Of a stretch of 40,251 nucleotides of DNA, positions 16,796 to 25,144 are shown one piece after another. The stretch lies in NCBI GenBank assembly GCA_004212135.1, contig RXIE01000129.1:1-40251 (forward strand). Reading direction: 5' to 3'. This stretch comes from Candidatus Methanophagales archaeon ANME-1-THS. GTDB lineage: Archaea; Halobacteriota; Syntropharchaeia; Alkanophagales; Methanospirareceae. The notes below the pieces were generated by a model that was not told the origin of the DNA, did no database searches, and saw only the letters and a program-made list of their open reading frames with translations. The position numbers and the translations under genes were made by a program. Position 1 is the stretch's first letter. Every line of letters starts with the position of its first letter.

Positions 16796-17896
16796 TCAAA
16801 ACGCCCAGTAACCCTGTGTGAAAAGAACGAGCAGGATACTAAACAGGAACAGGAAGGTCATCATCAGCAGGTAATGCAACTCCTCTCGCTTATCACTGAC
16901 CAGGGCGAGGATTGTGAAAATAGGGAAGATGGAGAGCGTGTAACGCGGCATACTCAGCCAGAACCGGGTTGAAGCCACCGTTAGCCAGGTAAGGATCATA
17001 TAGATGGTATAAGAAAACCGGAATTTGGTGAAGGAGGCGTAAATTATGCACGCTAAGCCAAATACGCTGAATATAATTTCCGCTCCTCCTACAAGCACTT
17101 TTTCTACCGGATCATGCCATAAAATGATCCACAAAGCGCTCAAGAGCCCCTCCCAGGGCGGTGCGAGGTACTTTGACCAATGCTCCCGCTGGAGTTCAAG
17201 AAACATAAATGCATTGCCAAAGACGATAGAGTTCACAATGAGATACGACAGAAATCCGAAACTGATCATACAGATGAAAACAATATCCTTGATGCTTCGT
17301 GATTTGCTTTTTGATTCTGCCGAAAAATACTCGTACAGCACCGAAGGGATAAGAACGAGCCCGGTGATCCGGGTAGCAGAGGCGAACATCCCCAGCAGAC
17401 CCGCGGGGAGCCACTTCTCTTGCCTCGCATAATAAAAGCAACTGATGGTCAAGCACAAAAATAAACCTTCGGTATAGCCCGCAATCAAGAAGTACGACGT
17501 GGGGAATAGAGCGAAATAAAGAAGACTTTTCAATGCCGTGCTATGCGCATAATCAATTCTGGCGAGTTTATAAAGGAAGATGCCTGCGAGGAGCGATGCT
17601 GAATTTGATATCAGGAGTGCAGAGATCTCGTAGTTACCACTCAGAGCGGTTAAGAGTCTTATCACCAGGGGGAACAGTGGCATAAAAACGATTAAATAGC
17701 TCGCTTCTCTGACATTGGTGTACCCATTCTTCGCGATCTCCACGTAATGCGGCGCGTCCCAGCGGTTCCACCGTGATATGATATCACCGGGTTGATGTAA
17801 CCCAAGCCCAACGAGAAGAGTTAAGGTAAAGGCGAAGATCTTTATCGCGAGTAATATGACAACAATCTCAATTACGATACGTCTTTCTATCTTCAT
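16796..17896 (-). CDS. PIG-V-like GT-C glycosyltransferase, integral membrane
   Basis: A 366-residue protein with roughly nine to ten hydrophobic spans. After the first span comes the RWDAPHYVEIAKNGYT loop (about residues 43-58), whose Trp-Asp and Tyr match the conserved luminal loop of PIG-V/COG5542 mannosyltransferases that use polyprenyl-phosphate sugars. A second extracytoplasmic segment with LELQREHWSKYLAPPWEG fits too. It would add sugars to lipids or proteins at the membrane, possibly to glycosylated surface proteins such as the one at the start of the window (inference). It converges on the thioesterase and stands just inside the second 18-base repeat. Confidence 0.75.
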   Translation of the reverse strand: MKIERRIVIEIVVILLAIKIFAFTLTLLVGLGLHQPGDIISRWNRWDAPHYVEIAKNGYTNVREASYLIVFMPLFPLVIRLLTALSGNYEISALLISNSASLLAGIFLYKLARIDYAHSTALKSLLYFALFPTSYFLIAGYTEGLFLCLTISCFYYARQEKWLPAGLLGMFASATRITGLVLIPSVLYEYFSAESKSKSRSIKDIVFICMISFGFLSYLIVNSIVFGNAFMFLELQREHWSKYLAPPWEGLLSALWIILWHDPVEKVLVGGAEIIFSVFGLACIIYASFTKFRFSYTIYMILTWLTVASTRFWLSMPRYTLSIFPIFTILALVSDKREELHYLLMMTFLFLFSILLVLFTQGYWAF

Positions 17897-17903
17897 CTAC
17901 TCC

Positions 17904-17921
17904 CCAATAATCCTCATACCA
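17904..17921 (+). repeat. 18-base direct repeat, copy 2, upstream of the glycosyltransferase
   Basis: Exact copy of 16057-16074, beginning seven bases upstream of the glycosyltransferase start codon and directly next to the putative intron fragment that follows. Confidence 0.8.
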
Positions 17922-17934
17922 ACATGAGATTTTT

Positions 17935-18125
17935 TACATGAGTTGGCTTACGTGCAGTAACGCAAAGGAGCGAACAAGGGATGCGTGGGGCATCAAAATC
18001 CACCTGTGTGCATAGGAATAATTGGTGAAGGAACTGAGGAATACGGAAGCACCCGCGTTGGGATACAAGACGTGCGTGGATTTCGCTACGGCTATGGACC
18101 TAAAACTCATCAAACTCAGAATCGG
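17935..18125 (+). other. Possible second group II intron fragment (later domain I)
   Basis: Non-coding, structured-looking stretch. GAGGAATACGGAAGCACCC, GATACAAGACG and CTATGGACCTAA occur in the same order as similar phrases I recall from the later part of domain I of Ll.LtrB (GAGGAAAGTG, AGTACAAAG, TTGTGGACTTA). The upstream part has AACGCAAAGGAGCGAACAAGGG. No domain V or reverse transcriptase is seen. Tentative; it may be another structured RNA or plain intergenic sequence. Confidence 0.28.
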
Positions 18126-18143
18126 GATTTAATCTCGACAAGA

Positions 18144-19223
18144 TCACTCTGGCAGTTTTAATTCTTTGATATGCTCCTCTCTCTTCTTCTTGAACTTGAT
18201 GAGATAATCAATCTCGTCCATCACGACCTTTTCGCCAAATTCCGCAGTTCCCTTCTCTCTGATAAAAGCCATAACCTCCTTTGCATTCTCATTCCGCACA
18301 ATAATGGTTGAAAAGCCCGCTTCGCTTCCAACGCTCCCAACCGAGGCATCGCTTTGTACCGCAGTGAAGTCAGTACAGAAATCACAGCCCTTCGCCACTA
18401 ACCCGCGCTCCTCAAACTCCGCCATTTTAATCTTCCGCTTCTTCTCCGCGCCCGCCACCGTGACGTACATGCTGCCCTTACTGATGTTCGTCTTGAGTAT
18501 CTTCTCGATCTCAATACCCTTCTCGTCACGAAGGAACTTCATAAGATCGTTATAATGGAAATTTTCAGTGCAGAAGAGACCCACCACGAGCTTCACCTTC
18601 TCCTTGAATACCGGGAACTCCTGCTGCAGTTTCCGTATCCCTGAGATCATACAGGGCGTCCCCACAACGCCAACCCCTTTCTTCGTGAACCGAATAGCCT
18701 CCTTCAATGCGGGGAGAATACCTGCAAAAACATACTTCGTTCCACCAAGGGTTCCAACACCCACTTGTTCTGGGTATCGCACGTGGAAAATGCTCGTCTC
18801 CCATTTCTCATTCCGATCAACAAATAAACCCTGGTCAATCATCCCCATATCTATCGCGGATGCAATGAGTTCAGTGGCCATCGCACCATCCTGACCTTTG
18901 AACCGCTTTGATTTCGCAGCAACAATTTCGATATAGTTCCCTAAGCCACTCGGCGGTTCGTAAATGAAGCGCGGACAGACCCGCACACAGGCGCCGCAGT
19001 CAAAGCAGTTCTTCTCAAAATCAGGGAAACCCACGATATCCTCGTCGGTTACAATTAATCCGCTCGGGCAGATCGAGACGCAGGTCAAGCAGCGGCTGCA
19101 TAAGTTCGTATCGATCACGACCGCCTTGAGATTCTCGAAAAACAATTTATCCTTCAGCTTCTTCTCCGGGACTTTTACTTCCCATTTCGATTCGCCCAGC
19201 TCTTCTTCTGCGGGAGTTGCCAT
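18144..19223 (-). CDS. fpoF: F420H2 dehydrogenase subunit FpoF (FqoF), F420H2-oxidising
   Basis: FpoF is the electron-input module: it oxidises reduced coenzyme F420 with FAD and passes electrons to iron-sulfur clusters. Residues 42-52 and 73-83 hold two [4Fe-4S] motifs (CSRCLTC...CP and CFDCGAC...CP). Residues about 93-345 form the FrhB-type F420/FAD domain with VGTPCMISGIRKL, GLFCTENFHY and KGCDFCTDF...DASVGSVGSE. I choose the ATG at 19223 (MATPAEEEL) over 19265, because it follows a GAGGAAGTG Shine-Dalgarno and only then clears the fpoI stop by five bases. 359 residues. It is the last gene of the operon. The protein can also act alone in some archaea as a ferredoxin:F420 oxidoreductase. 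Confidence 0.92.
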   Translation of the reverse strand: MATPAEEELGESKWEVKVPEKKLKDKLFFENLKAVVIDTNLCSRCLTCVSICPSGLIVTDEDIVGFPDFEKNCFDCGACVRVCPRFIYEPPSGLGNYIEIVAAKSKRFKGQDGAMATELIASAIDMGMIDQGLFVDRNEKWETSIFHVRYPEQVGVGTLGGTKYVFAGILPALKEAIRFTKKGVGVVGTPCMISGIRKLQQEFPVFKEKVKLVVGLFCTENFHYNDLMKFLRDEKGIEIEKILKTNISKGSMYVTVAGAEKKRKIKMAEFEERGLVAKGCDFCTDFTAVQSDASVGSVGSEAGFSTIIVRNENAKEVMAFIREKGTAEFGEKVVMDEIDYLIKFKKKREEHIKELKLPE

Positions 19224-19228
19224 ATGTA

Positions 19229-19963
19229 TCACTTCCTCACCAGTCTTAATATTTGCATGGAGCATTCCTTAACGCATAAACCACATCCAGTGCACTTCTC
19301 AGCATCGATCGCCATCTTGACGATCAGCCTCTCCTCATCTTTTATCGAAGAAACCGCGCCACTTTCGCAGACCTTCTCGCAGACCTTGCACGCAATGCAA
19401 CTCGCTCGATCGACGCACTGGCTCACCATGGGAACACCCTGCGATGGTGCAATTTCCACAATAAGATTGTCTCTGCCTTTTGTCCGTTTCAACGAGAGAT
19501 CCTCGGTGTCTATGACATAGTCGACAAAGACCTTATCCTCACGAATGATCTCCGGTGGTTCAACCATCTCCTCGGTCAGTGTGAGCATCTCCTCCATGGT
19601 CCGGTATGCCACATCATGGATCTTTGTGGGCTTTAACGCGCCGCCCGGGCAGCTATCGACACAGAAATGGCAGAAGATGCATTTACCATAATCCAGGGTG
19701 GGGTAATACCGGTTGCTGGGTGCTTCCTTCATCCAGATCGCATTCGCCGGGCAGATGAACGAACATTGAAAACAACTGATACAGCGCTCAGGGTCAAAGA
19801 GAATATAGCCTCTGAAACAGTCCGGCCACCTCCTCCGTTCCCGCGGGTAATGGGTCGTTATGTTCAATGGCAGTGCTACTTGCTTTGCCGCGGTTGACAG
19901 AGCAGACAGGTGATACTTGAGTTTGTCTTGCAGATTGTATTCCGGTGTTCCAACTTTCTTCAT
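19229..19963 (-). CDS. fpoI: FpoI-type ferredoxin subunit with four [4Fe-4S] motifs
   Basis: FpoI/NuoI carries electrons from the input module towards FpoB. The usual pair of clusters is at C61/64/67/71 and C95/98/101/105. Unusually, a further C-terminal domain has two more complete motifs at C189/192/195/199 (CIACKVC...C) and C224/227/230/234 (CTGCGLC...C), giving 244 residues against about 140-180 for FpoI/NuoI proteins. The start at 19963 (MKKVGTPEYN) is chosen because it overlaps the fpoH stop by ATGA; the frame open to 20029 lies inside fpoH. The extra ferredoxin domain could lengthen the wire to FpoF or offer a second electron entry (inference). Confidence 0.9.
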   Translation of the reverse strand: MKKVGTPEYNLQDKLKYHLSALSTAAKQVALPLNITTHYPRERRRWPDCFRGYILFDPERCISCFQCSFICPANAIWMKEAPSNRYYPTLDYGKCIFCHFCVDSCPGGALKPTKIHDVAYRTMEEMLTLTEEMVEPPEIIREDKVFVDYVIDTEDLSLKRTKGRDNLIVEIAPSQGVPMVSQCVDRASCIACKVCEKVCESGAVSSIKDEERLIVKMAIDAEKCTGCGLCVKECSMQILRLVRK

Positions 19964-21123
19964 AGTACCACTCCTAAGACAATTGACCATGCGACGGCGA
20001 TGAGTCCTAAGGTAAGCATGGCGCCCCATCCAATTCTCAGGCCCTGGTCGAGTCGGTACCGCGGATACACGCCGCGGAGGTTAACCATGACCAGCAGAAT
20101 GATCAGGGTCTTTATCACGAACAAAATCGCATAATACAGGTCACCCAGAAGCGGAGTCACGTACGGAATCGCCGGGCCACTTCCCGCGCCGAGGAATAAC
20201 ATCGTCATGATCGCACTGAGCACATACATCTTCTCGTACGCCATCACATACGCAAGCCCGAATGCAATGCCCGAATACTCGATGAATGGTCCAAAGGCCA
20301 ATTCCTGGTCTGCTTCCGGGATCTCAAACGGTAACCGCGCGGTAGCCATCACCGCAGCGACGAAGAAGGTGAGCGCGGCGAGGGGATTGAGGATAATGCC
20401 CCAGTTCCACCAGGAGGTTTGTGCACTCACGACTCCAACGGTGTTCGAAGTTCCGTATAAGATGACCATTGCGAGGATTGCGATGATAAACGGAATCTCG
20501 TAGGCGAAATACATGAACGCCTCTCGTACCGTACCGATGAATGCAAATCGGTTGTTTGAGGACCAGCCGACACCGAGGATGAAGACCGGCATCAAGCTTA
20601 TCAGAGCGATCATTAGCTGGAGTGCATACTCGCTTTCTATAGGAACAAGTGTACGGCCGATGGTACCCGCATTGATAAACAGGAGCGGCAGCAGCACGGG
20701 GAGGAAATAGAGGAACGGGAACTGCAAGAAATACGGCTTGTGGGCCTCCTTATGGATGATTACCTCCTGACAGAGGAATCGGAGAGAATCGGCGAGTAAC
20801 TGGATGCTGCCTCTCGTGCGTGGCGCGATTTCACGAGGACCAACGCGCCACTGCATCCGTCCCACTAACTTCCGTTCAAGCCAGGGGAGAACGAGGAGCA
20901 TGGTGCCGAGTGTCCCGAAGCCCGGGATGATGAGTAAGATAAATATCGGTTTCCAGAGTATGAAGGCGATGAGGTACCGTATGATGGGAATACCGAGCAG
21001 GAATGCAACGATATTCCCGATCACAGGTATCTTGAGCACGAAATTGTAGATGATGGGATAGAGTAAGGGGATGTTCACCTGCTCCGCAATCATCAGGTTC
21101 ACGAGACCGCTTATATCAATCAT
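19960..21123 (-). CDS. fpoH: F420H2 dehydrogenase membrane subunit FpoH (NuoH-like)
   Basis: FpoH anchors the peripheral arm and forms the carrier-binding cavity with FpoD, linking electron transfer to ion pumping. Motifs seen: ERKLVGRMQWRVGP after the early spans, and RLPFEIPEADQELAFGPFIEYSG, the acidic loop typical of NuoH, followed by VNLRGVYPRYRLDQ near the C-terminus. At 387 residues it is longer than usual (about 320-350), because the first 60 residues add one or two hydrophobic segments ahead of the common first helix. It lies 15 bases after fpoBCD with an AGGTGAGGTGA ribosome site, and its stop overlaps fpoI. Confidence 0.93.
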   Translation of the reverse strand: MIDISGLVNLMIAEQVNIPLLYPIIYNFVLKIPVIGNIVAFLLGIPIIRYLIAFILWKPIFILLIIPGFGTLGTMLLVLPWLERKLVGRMQWRVGPREIAPRTRGSIQLLADSLRFLCQEVIIHKEAHKPYFLQFPFLYFLPVLLPLLFINAGTIGRTLVPIESEYALQLMIALISLMPVFILGVGWSSNNRFAFIGTVREAFMYFAYEIPFIIAILAMVILYGTSNTVGVVSAQTSWWNWGIILNPLAALTFFVAAVMATARLPFEIPEADQELAFGPFIEYSGIAFGLAYVMAYEKMYVLSAIMTMLFLGAGSGPAIPYVTPLLGDLYYAILFVIKTLIILLVMVNLRGVYPRYRLDQGLRIGWGAMLTLGLIAVAWSIVLGVVL

Positions 21124-21138
21124 TGCTCGTCACCTCAC

Positions 21139-23466
21139 CTACCTATCCGCCTCCGGCGGGAAGTACCCGAAACTACCATAAACTGCCCAGAAGTCCGCAT
21201 ATCGTTCACCTTTGACCGCTTCCATGAATCCACGCAGGTTCATCCAGCAGGGGCTTATTACCCGCACACGGTACGGAACATTTGACTCGCCATCGCTGAT
21301 CAGCGAAAAGAGCAACGTGCCTCTCCCCGCTTCAGTAAGGCACGTCCATTCACCACGCGGCAGTACCAGGTTACCAAAAACGCGGAAGAAACTGCCCTTG
21401 ATATCACTCGCTGCCTCTTTATATTCGCCAAGGATCGCATCGCTCAAAATGGGGCCTTTGATACCTCGTACCGCATCCCCGGCCTGCTTTATGATCTTAA
21501 CGCTCTCCTTTATCTCTTCCAGCCTGCCCAGGAACCGTCCCAGACAATCGCCATCGTCGCCCGTCGTGACTTCCCAATCGAGCTTATCATACACCTCATA
21601 GGGCGACACTTTCCTGATATCATGGTTCACCCCGGATGCCCTCAGGAATGGTCCAACCATGCCGCACCGGATTGCATCCTCCTTCGTCAGCACCCCTACC
21701 CCCTTTGCCCGCGCCACGGTTACCGGGTTGGTCACGAAGATATCCTCGAACTTCTTCATCCGTTTATGGACTGCAAAGGTGATGTTATCAATCATTTTGA
21801 GCACATCGTCTGGAATGTCTCTCCGTATCCCACCAGGGACGACGAACGAAGGACCGCTTCTCGATCCCGTGATTCGCATCAGCGCTTCAATGATCATCTC
21901 ACGGATCGCCATGCAATACATGAACCCGGTCGTATGTCCAAAGAAGAGTGAGAAGATACCCGAATCGTAATAAAACGCTTCGATCCGCGAGAGTTCAGCC
22001 ATGATCGTCCGCAAATACTGTGCTCGTTCTGGAACTTCAATCCCGAGCGCCTTCTCGATCGTTCGCACATACCCCAGGTTCATATTCACCGGGTCATTGA
22101 TCGCCAGTCGCTCGAATAGCGGAATATTCTGGATGTATAGCTTATTCTCCGCGAGCTTCTCCATAGACCGATGCACAAATCCCGGTTCGGGGATCGCATC
22201 CACAATGACGTCGCCTTTTATTCTGAATGTCACCCGGAGATGCCCACTGCCCGCGTGATGAGGCCCTATGGGGACTACAATCTCGTCACTCTCGTATGCA
22301 TCTTTAATAAATTCTTCCCAGATCGGGACATAAAGATCCTTTGGCGGCTCGATGGGAACCATGAACTCAGGAGTCACATCCTTTTCAAACACGTATCGTT
22401 CCTCCGGGATCTTGAACTCTTTCCTCAAGGGGAGATCCGGTGTGTCGGGAGCAAGCAGGAACTTCTTGCCCATCCAGGTATTGCCCTCAAACCAGACCCC
22501 GAAGAACTCGTGCATTTCCCGTTCGCAATAATTCGCGCTCTCCCAGACCGAAGTAAGGCTTGGGATCTTCGGGTCTTTCATCCCGATCTCAGTGAAAATG
22601 GTGACGAGAACCGGCATCAGCGCCTCGACACTATAACTCGAAGCGGTATACTCCACAATAAACTTCCGCTCGTGGGGCACTTCGATCACATTCACGCTCT
22701 TCACGTGATCCAGTTGCATCTGATCCCGGAGTTTCCGGGCGACTTCCAACAGGTTTACCGGCGTGGTTCTGATCGCTATACGGTCCTTGCCGGTAATCGT
22801 TACGGATTTATAAAGCCCGTTAAGTTCTTTTTTGATTGTATCTGCCAATTCCTTCCCGAAATCCCAATCTACCTCCTGTTTAACATCCACTTTGATTGCC
22901 GGTGTGGGGGCATAGAGCTTGGGCGAGGTAGGCACCTTTCGCTCCTCCAGTTCCACGAACGGCAACTCCACCGTCTTAAATTCGATCGTCTTTCGGTCTA
23001 TGCCCATTATCTTATCTTGCAGCGCTCTCACACCTCGTAAAAGGGCTTCAGGAGTTATTGGACATCCCGGAACAAAGAAATCAACCGGAACGATATCAGA
23101 AGGATGGGTGATATTATAACTGTTCCAGAATATCCCGCCTCGTTCTCCACAGGCTCCTATCACGTTCACAAACTTCGGATCCGGCATCTGCCCATACACG
23201 AATTGCAACGCCCGTGCCATCTTCCTCGTTATCGTCCCCTCAATAATGATGAAATTCGATTGCCGCGAAATGCCCAGGTTTAACGTGATAGGAGCCTGTG
23301 GAGAACGAGGGCAGGCAAATGCATGAGCGAGCTCAACGCCGCAGCACGAGGTGATGAAGTGGCACGGCCATAAACTCCATTTCGCAGCCCATTTTTTAAA
23401 CGGTGCAAGCGGTCCTGATTCGAGGAATTGTATATGCGCGTTCTTATTTTCCATTTTTGTTCTCAT
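21139..23466 (-). CDS. fpoBCD: Fused F420H2 dehydrogenase subunits FpoB-FpoC-FpoD
   Basis: One 775-residue frame with no stop. Residues 1-170 are FpoB/NuoB, with the four cluster N2 ligands C41, C42, C106 and C135. Residues about 200-365 are FpoC/NuoC (EREMHEFFGVWFEGN at about 315-329). Residues about 378-775 are FpoD/NuoD (GFVHRSMEKLAENKLYIQ, LGIEVPERAQY, C-terminal ADR). This core should deliver electrons from the last cluster to a lipophilic carrier. In the D part the NuoD motif HPxxHG is replaced by HHAGSGHLR (403-411), and Tyr of the RxDY motif by Ile456, hinting at a different carrier or binding mode. FpoB-C fusion is known to me from Archaeoglobus and CD fusion from enterobacteria; the triple fusion is notable. 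Start 23466 follows GAGAGGTGAG; 23454 is an alternative. Confidence 0.93.
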   Translation of the reverse strand: MRTKMENKNAHIQFLESGPLAPFKKWAAKWSLWPCHFITSCCGVELAHAFACPRSPQAPITLNLGISRQSNFIIIEGTITRKMARALQFVYGQMPDPKFVNVIGACGERGGIFWNSYNITHPSDIVPVDFFVPGCPITPEALLRGVRALQDKIMGIDRKTIEFKTVELPFVELEERKVPTSPKLYAPTPAIKVDVKQEVDWDFGKELADTIKKELNGLYKSVTITGKDRIAIRTTPVNLLEVARKLRDQMQLDHVKSVNVIEVPHERKFIVEYTASSYSVEALMPVLVTIFTEIGMKDPKIPSLTSVWESANYCEREMHEFFGVWFEGNTWMGKKFLLAPDTPDLPLRKEFKIPEERYVFEKDVTPEFMVPIEPPKDLYVPIWEEFIKDAYESDEIVVPIGPHHAGSGHLRVTFRIKGDVIVDAIPEPGFVHRSMEKLAENKLYIQNIPLFERLAINDPVNMNLGYVRTIEKALGIEVPERAQYLRTIMAELSRIEAFYYDSGIFSLFFGHTTGFMYCMAIREMIIEALMRITGSRSGPSFVVPGGIRRDIPDDVLKMIDNITFAVHKRMKKFEDIFVTNPVTVARAKGVGVLTKEDAIRCGMVGPFLRASGVNHDIRKVSPYEVYDKLDWEVTTGDDGDCLGRFLGRLEEIKESVKIIKQAGDAVRGIKGPILSDAILGEYKEAASDIKGSFFRVFGNLVLPRGEWTCLTEAGRGTLLFSLISDGESNVPYRVRVISPCWMNLRGFMEAVKGERYADFWAVYGSFGYFPPEADR

Positions 23467-23508
23467 CTCACCTCTCTATCTCGTTCGTGTAACGTTTTAT
23501 AGACTCCG

Positions 23509-23865
23509 TTAGCCTTTTGACTTCGCCATATCGAGCGTTATCGTATAGCCCACATAGAGCGCGGGCAGGAGGAGCAGGAGTGAGAGCAGCAGGAGTACCA
23601 TGAAGCTCGAACTCGGGTACGCGGAGAAGAGGAGCAGGATGACCACAATTGGTTCCACAGCCATAAACAGGAACATAAACCCGAAATACTGCATGGGGAG
23701 TGTATATTTCGGGAATTTCATCGGTGGGTTCCCTGCTTCCCATCGCATCGTTTTTATCTCTGTCAGGTTATACCTCGGCAATACCCGTACGAGCAGGAGC
23801 AGAATCATATCTACCAGCACGCAAATAAGGACCAGAACACCGATTATTAACGCATTTTCTAGCAT
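23509..23865 (-). CDS. fpoA: F420H2 dehydrogenase membrane subunit FpoA (NuoA-like)
   Basis: 118 residues with three membrane spans. NuoA features are present but diverged: the loop normally containing ECG reads WEAGNPP (residues 42-48), so the loop Cys is absent, and FDVE in the second span reads MAVE, keeping Glu71 but not the Asp. NuoA helps form the interface between the FpoH cavity and the proton path. I choose the ATG at 23865 because GAGGAGG precedes it by about 7 bases; a longer frame to 23892 overlaps fpoN and lacks this. It is followed by a 42-base gap to fpoBCD. Confidence 0.88.
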   Translation of the reverse strand: MLENALIIGVLVLICVLVDMILLLLVRVLPRYNLTEIKTMRWEAGNPPMKFPKYTLPMQYFGFMFLFMAVEPIVVILLLFSAYPSSSFMVLLLLSLLLLLPALYVGYTITLDMAKSKG

Positions 23866-23881
23866 TTTTCGTCCTCCTCGC

Positions 23882-25144
23882 TCATATCGCAATACTTATA
23901 GCCTGAGCAATGACCTCCATACTTCTAAAGAACCAGTCTGGCAGGAATGTAATTAAGGTTATGATTACGACGGCAACGCAGATGAAGTTGGTAAGATTCG
24001 CTTTCCAGCCAACCCCGAGTTCTCGTGCGAGCCGCAAATAATACGGAATGGATATTGCGGAATTCAGGACCATGAGCGCAACGAGCCAGAAATACTCAGC
24101 TTTGACCAGCGAGAAGAGAATGAAGAGCTTGCCCCAGAACCCGATGAGCGGTGGGAGACCGATGAACGAGAACGCAAGCAGGTACATCGTGAGTGAAAAA
24201 GCTCCTTCGCCCTTGATCGCATTGAAGAACCCAATCTTGCCCACCGCGTTTGCAAATAACATGAGCAGTGCTCCAGTCAACGCGAAGTAGAAGAATTCCG
24301 GCTTGATGATCACGACCGCGCAGGCTAACAAATAGCCCATGTTCGCCACGGTCGAGTAGGCGAGGATTCGTGCATGCTCTTTTGAGGTCAGTGCGCCTAT
24401 ATTACCGGTGAACATGGAGATCGCAGCAAGGACCGCGGTGAAGAGGGTTACCGAAACGGTCAGGGAGTTAGATGTGCTGATCAGTATCCGCAACGCGATG
24501 ACAAACGGCACGATCTTTGCGAGCGATGCGATGATGGACATCGGGATGGGATCGGCACTGGTAAAGACATCCGGAACCCACTCGTGTAACGGCGCGACGC
24601 CTACCTCAATGCTCAGTCCTAAGATGAGCATCACATAGCCGAGTATGTACAGCAGGCCATTAAATGCGTTTTTAGTATACGCTAAGGTAACCGCACCGAT
24701 TAAGAAGAGAACCGTAGCGAGTACCATGAAGGTGATATACTTGATACCCACCTCGACGTTTGTCCCCCCTTCTCGCACCATAACCAGGATGTAGGTTGGC
24801 ACGGAAACAAGGACGAACGCTGCGAGTATCAGAGCAAGGTTGTGTGTCGTAAAGATGTAGAGGGTTACCAGTGCCATCAATGCTACCAATCCGTAGTCCA
24901 CACCCTGAATCACGCTCTTGATCACTTTAAGCGAAACCAGGTTGAGGATACCGATGGCAAACACAAATGCGGTATAATAAATAAGAGCGGGTATGAGGAG
25001 TGTTACGGCTGCAGATGCCAGTATAAGCGCAGCGATCGCGCCGTAGAAGCCCAAATCGCGGTACTTAACGGAAAAAGCAGAGCAAAGCGTCAGGATTACT
25101 AAAGCACCGAGCAGCATCAGCACGGGCATTGAGAATTCGATCAT
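23882..25144 (-). CDS. fpoN: F420H2 dehydrogenase antiporter-like subunit FpoN
   Basis: Mrp antiporter-like, NuoN-type subunit of 420 residues and about 14 spans, expected to translocate protons. The family core VAPLHEWVPDVF (183-194) and the KEHARILAYSTVANMGY segment are present. By eye alignment the pump Lys of TM7 (normally a few residues before PFH.W.PD) is Glu180, the TM5 Glu before the S.PTY motif is Val111, and the TM8-type Lys210 is retained. The start at 25144 overlaps the fpoL stop as ATGA and has GGAGG 9 bases upstream; ATG 25150 is the alternative. Confidence 0.92.
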   Translation of the reverse strand: MIEFSMPVLMLLGALVILTLCSAFSVKYRDLGFYGAIAALILASAAVTLLIPALIYYTAFVFAIGILNLVSLKVIKSVIQGVDYGLVALMALVTLYIFTTHNLALILAAFVLVSVPTYILVMVREGGTNVEVGIKYITFMVLATVLFLIGAVTLAYTKNAFNGLLYILGYVMLILGLSIEVGVAPLHEWVPDVFTSADPIPMSIIASLAKIVPFVIALRILISTSNSLTVSVTLFTAVLAAISMFTGNIGALTSKEHARILAYSTVANMGYLLACAVVIIKPEFFYFALTGALLMLFANAVGKIGFFNAIKGEGAFSLTMYLLAFSFIGLPPLIGFWGKLFILFSLVKAEYFWLVALMVLNSAISIPYYLRLARELGVGWKANLTNFICVAVVIITLITFLPDWFFRSMEVIAQAISIAI

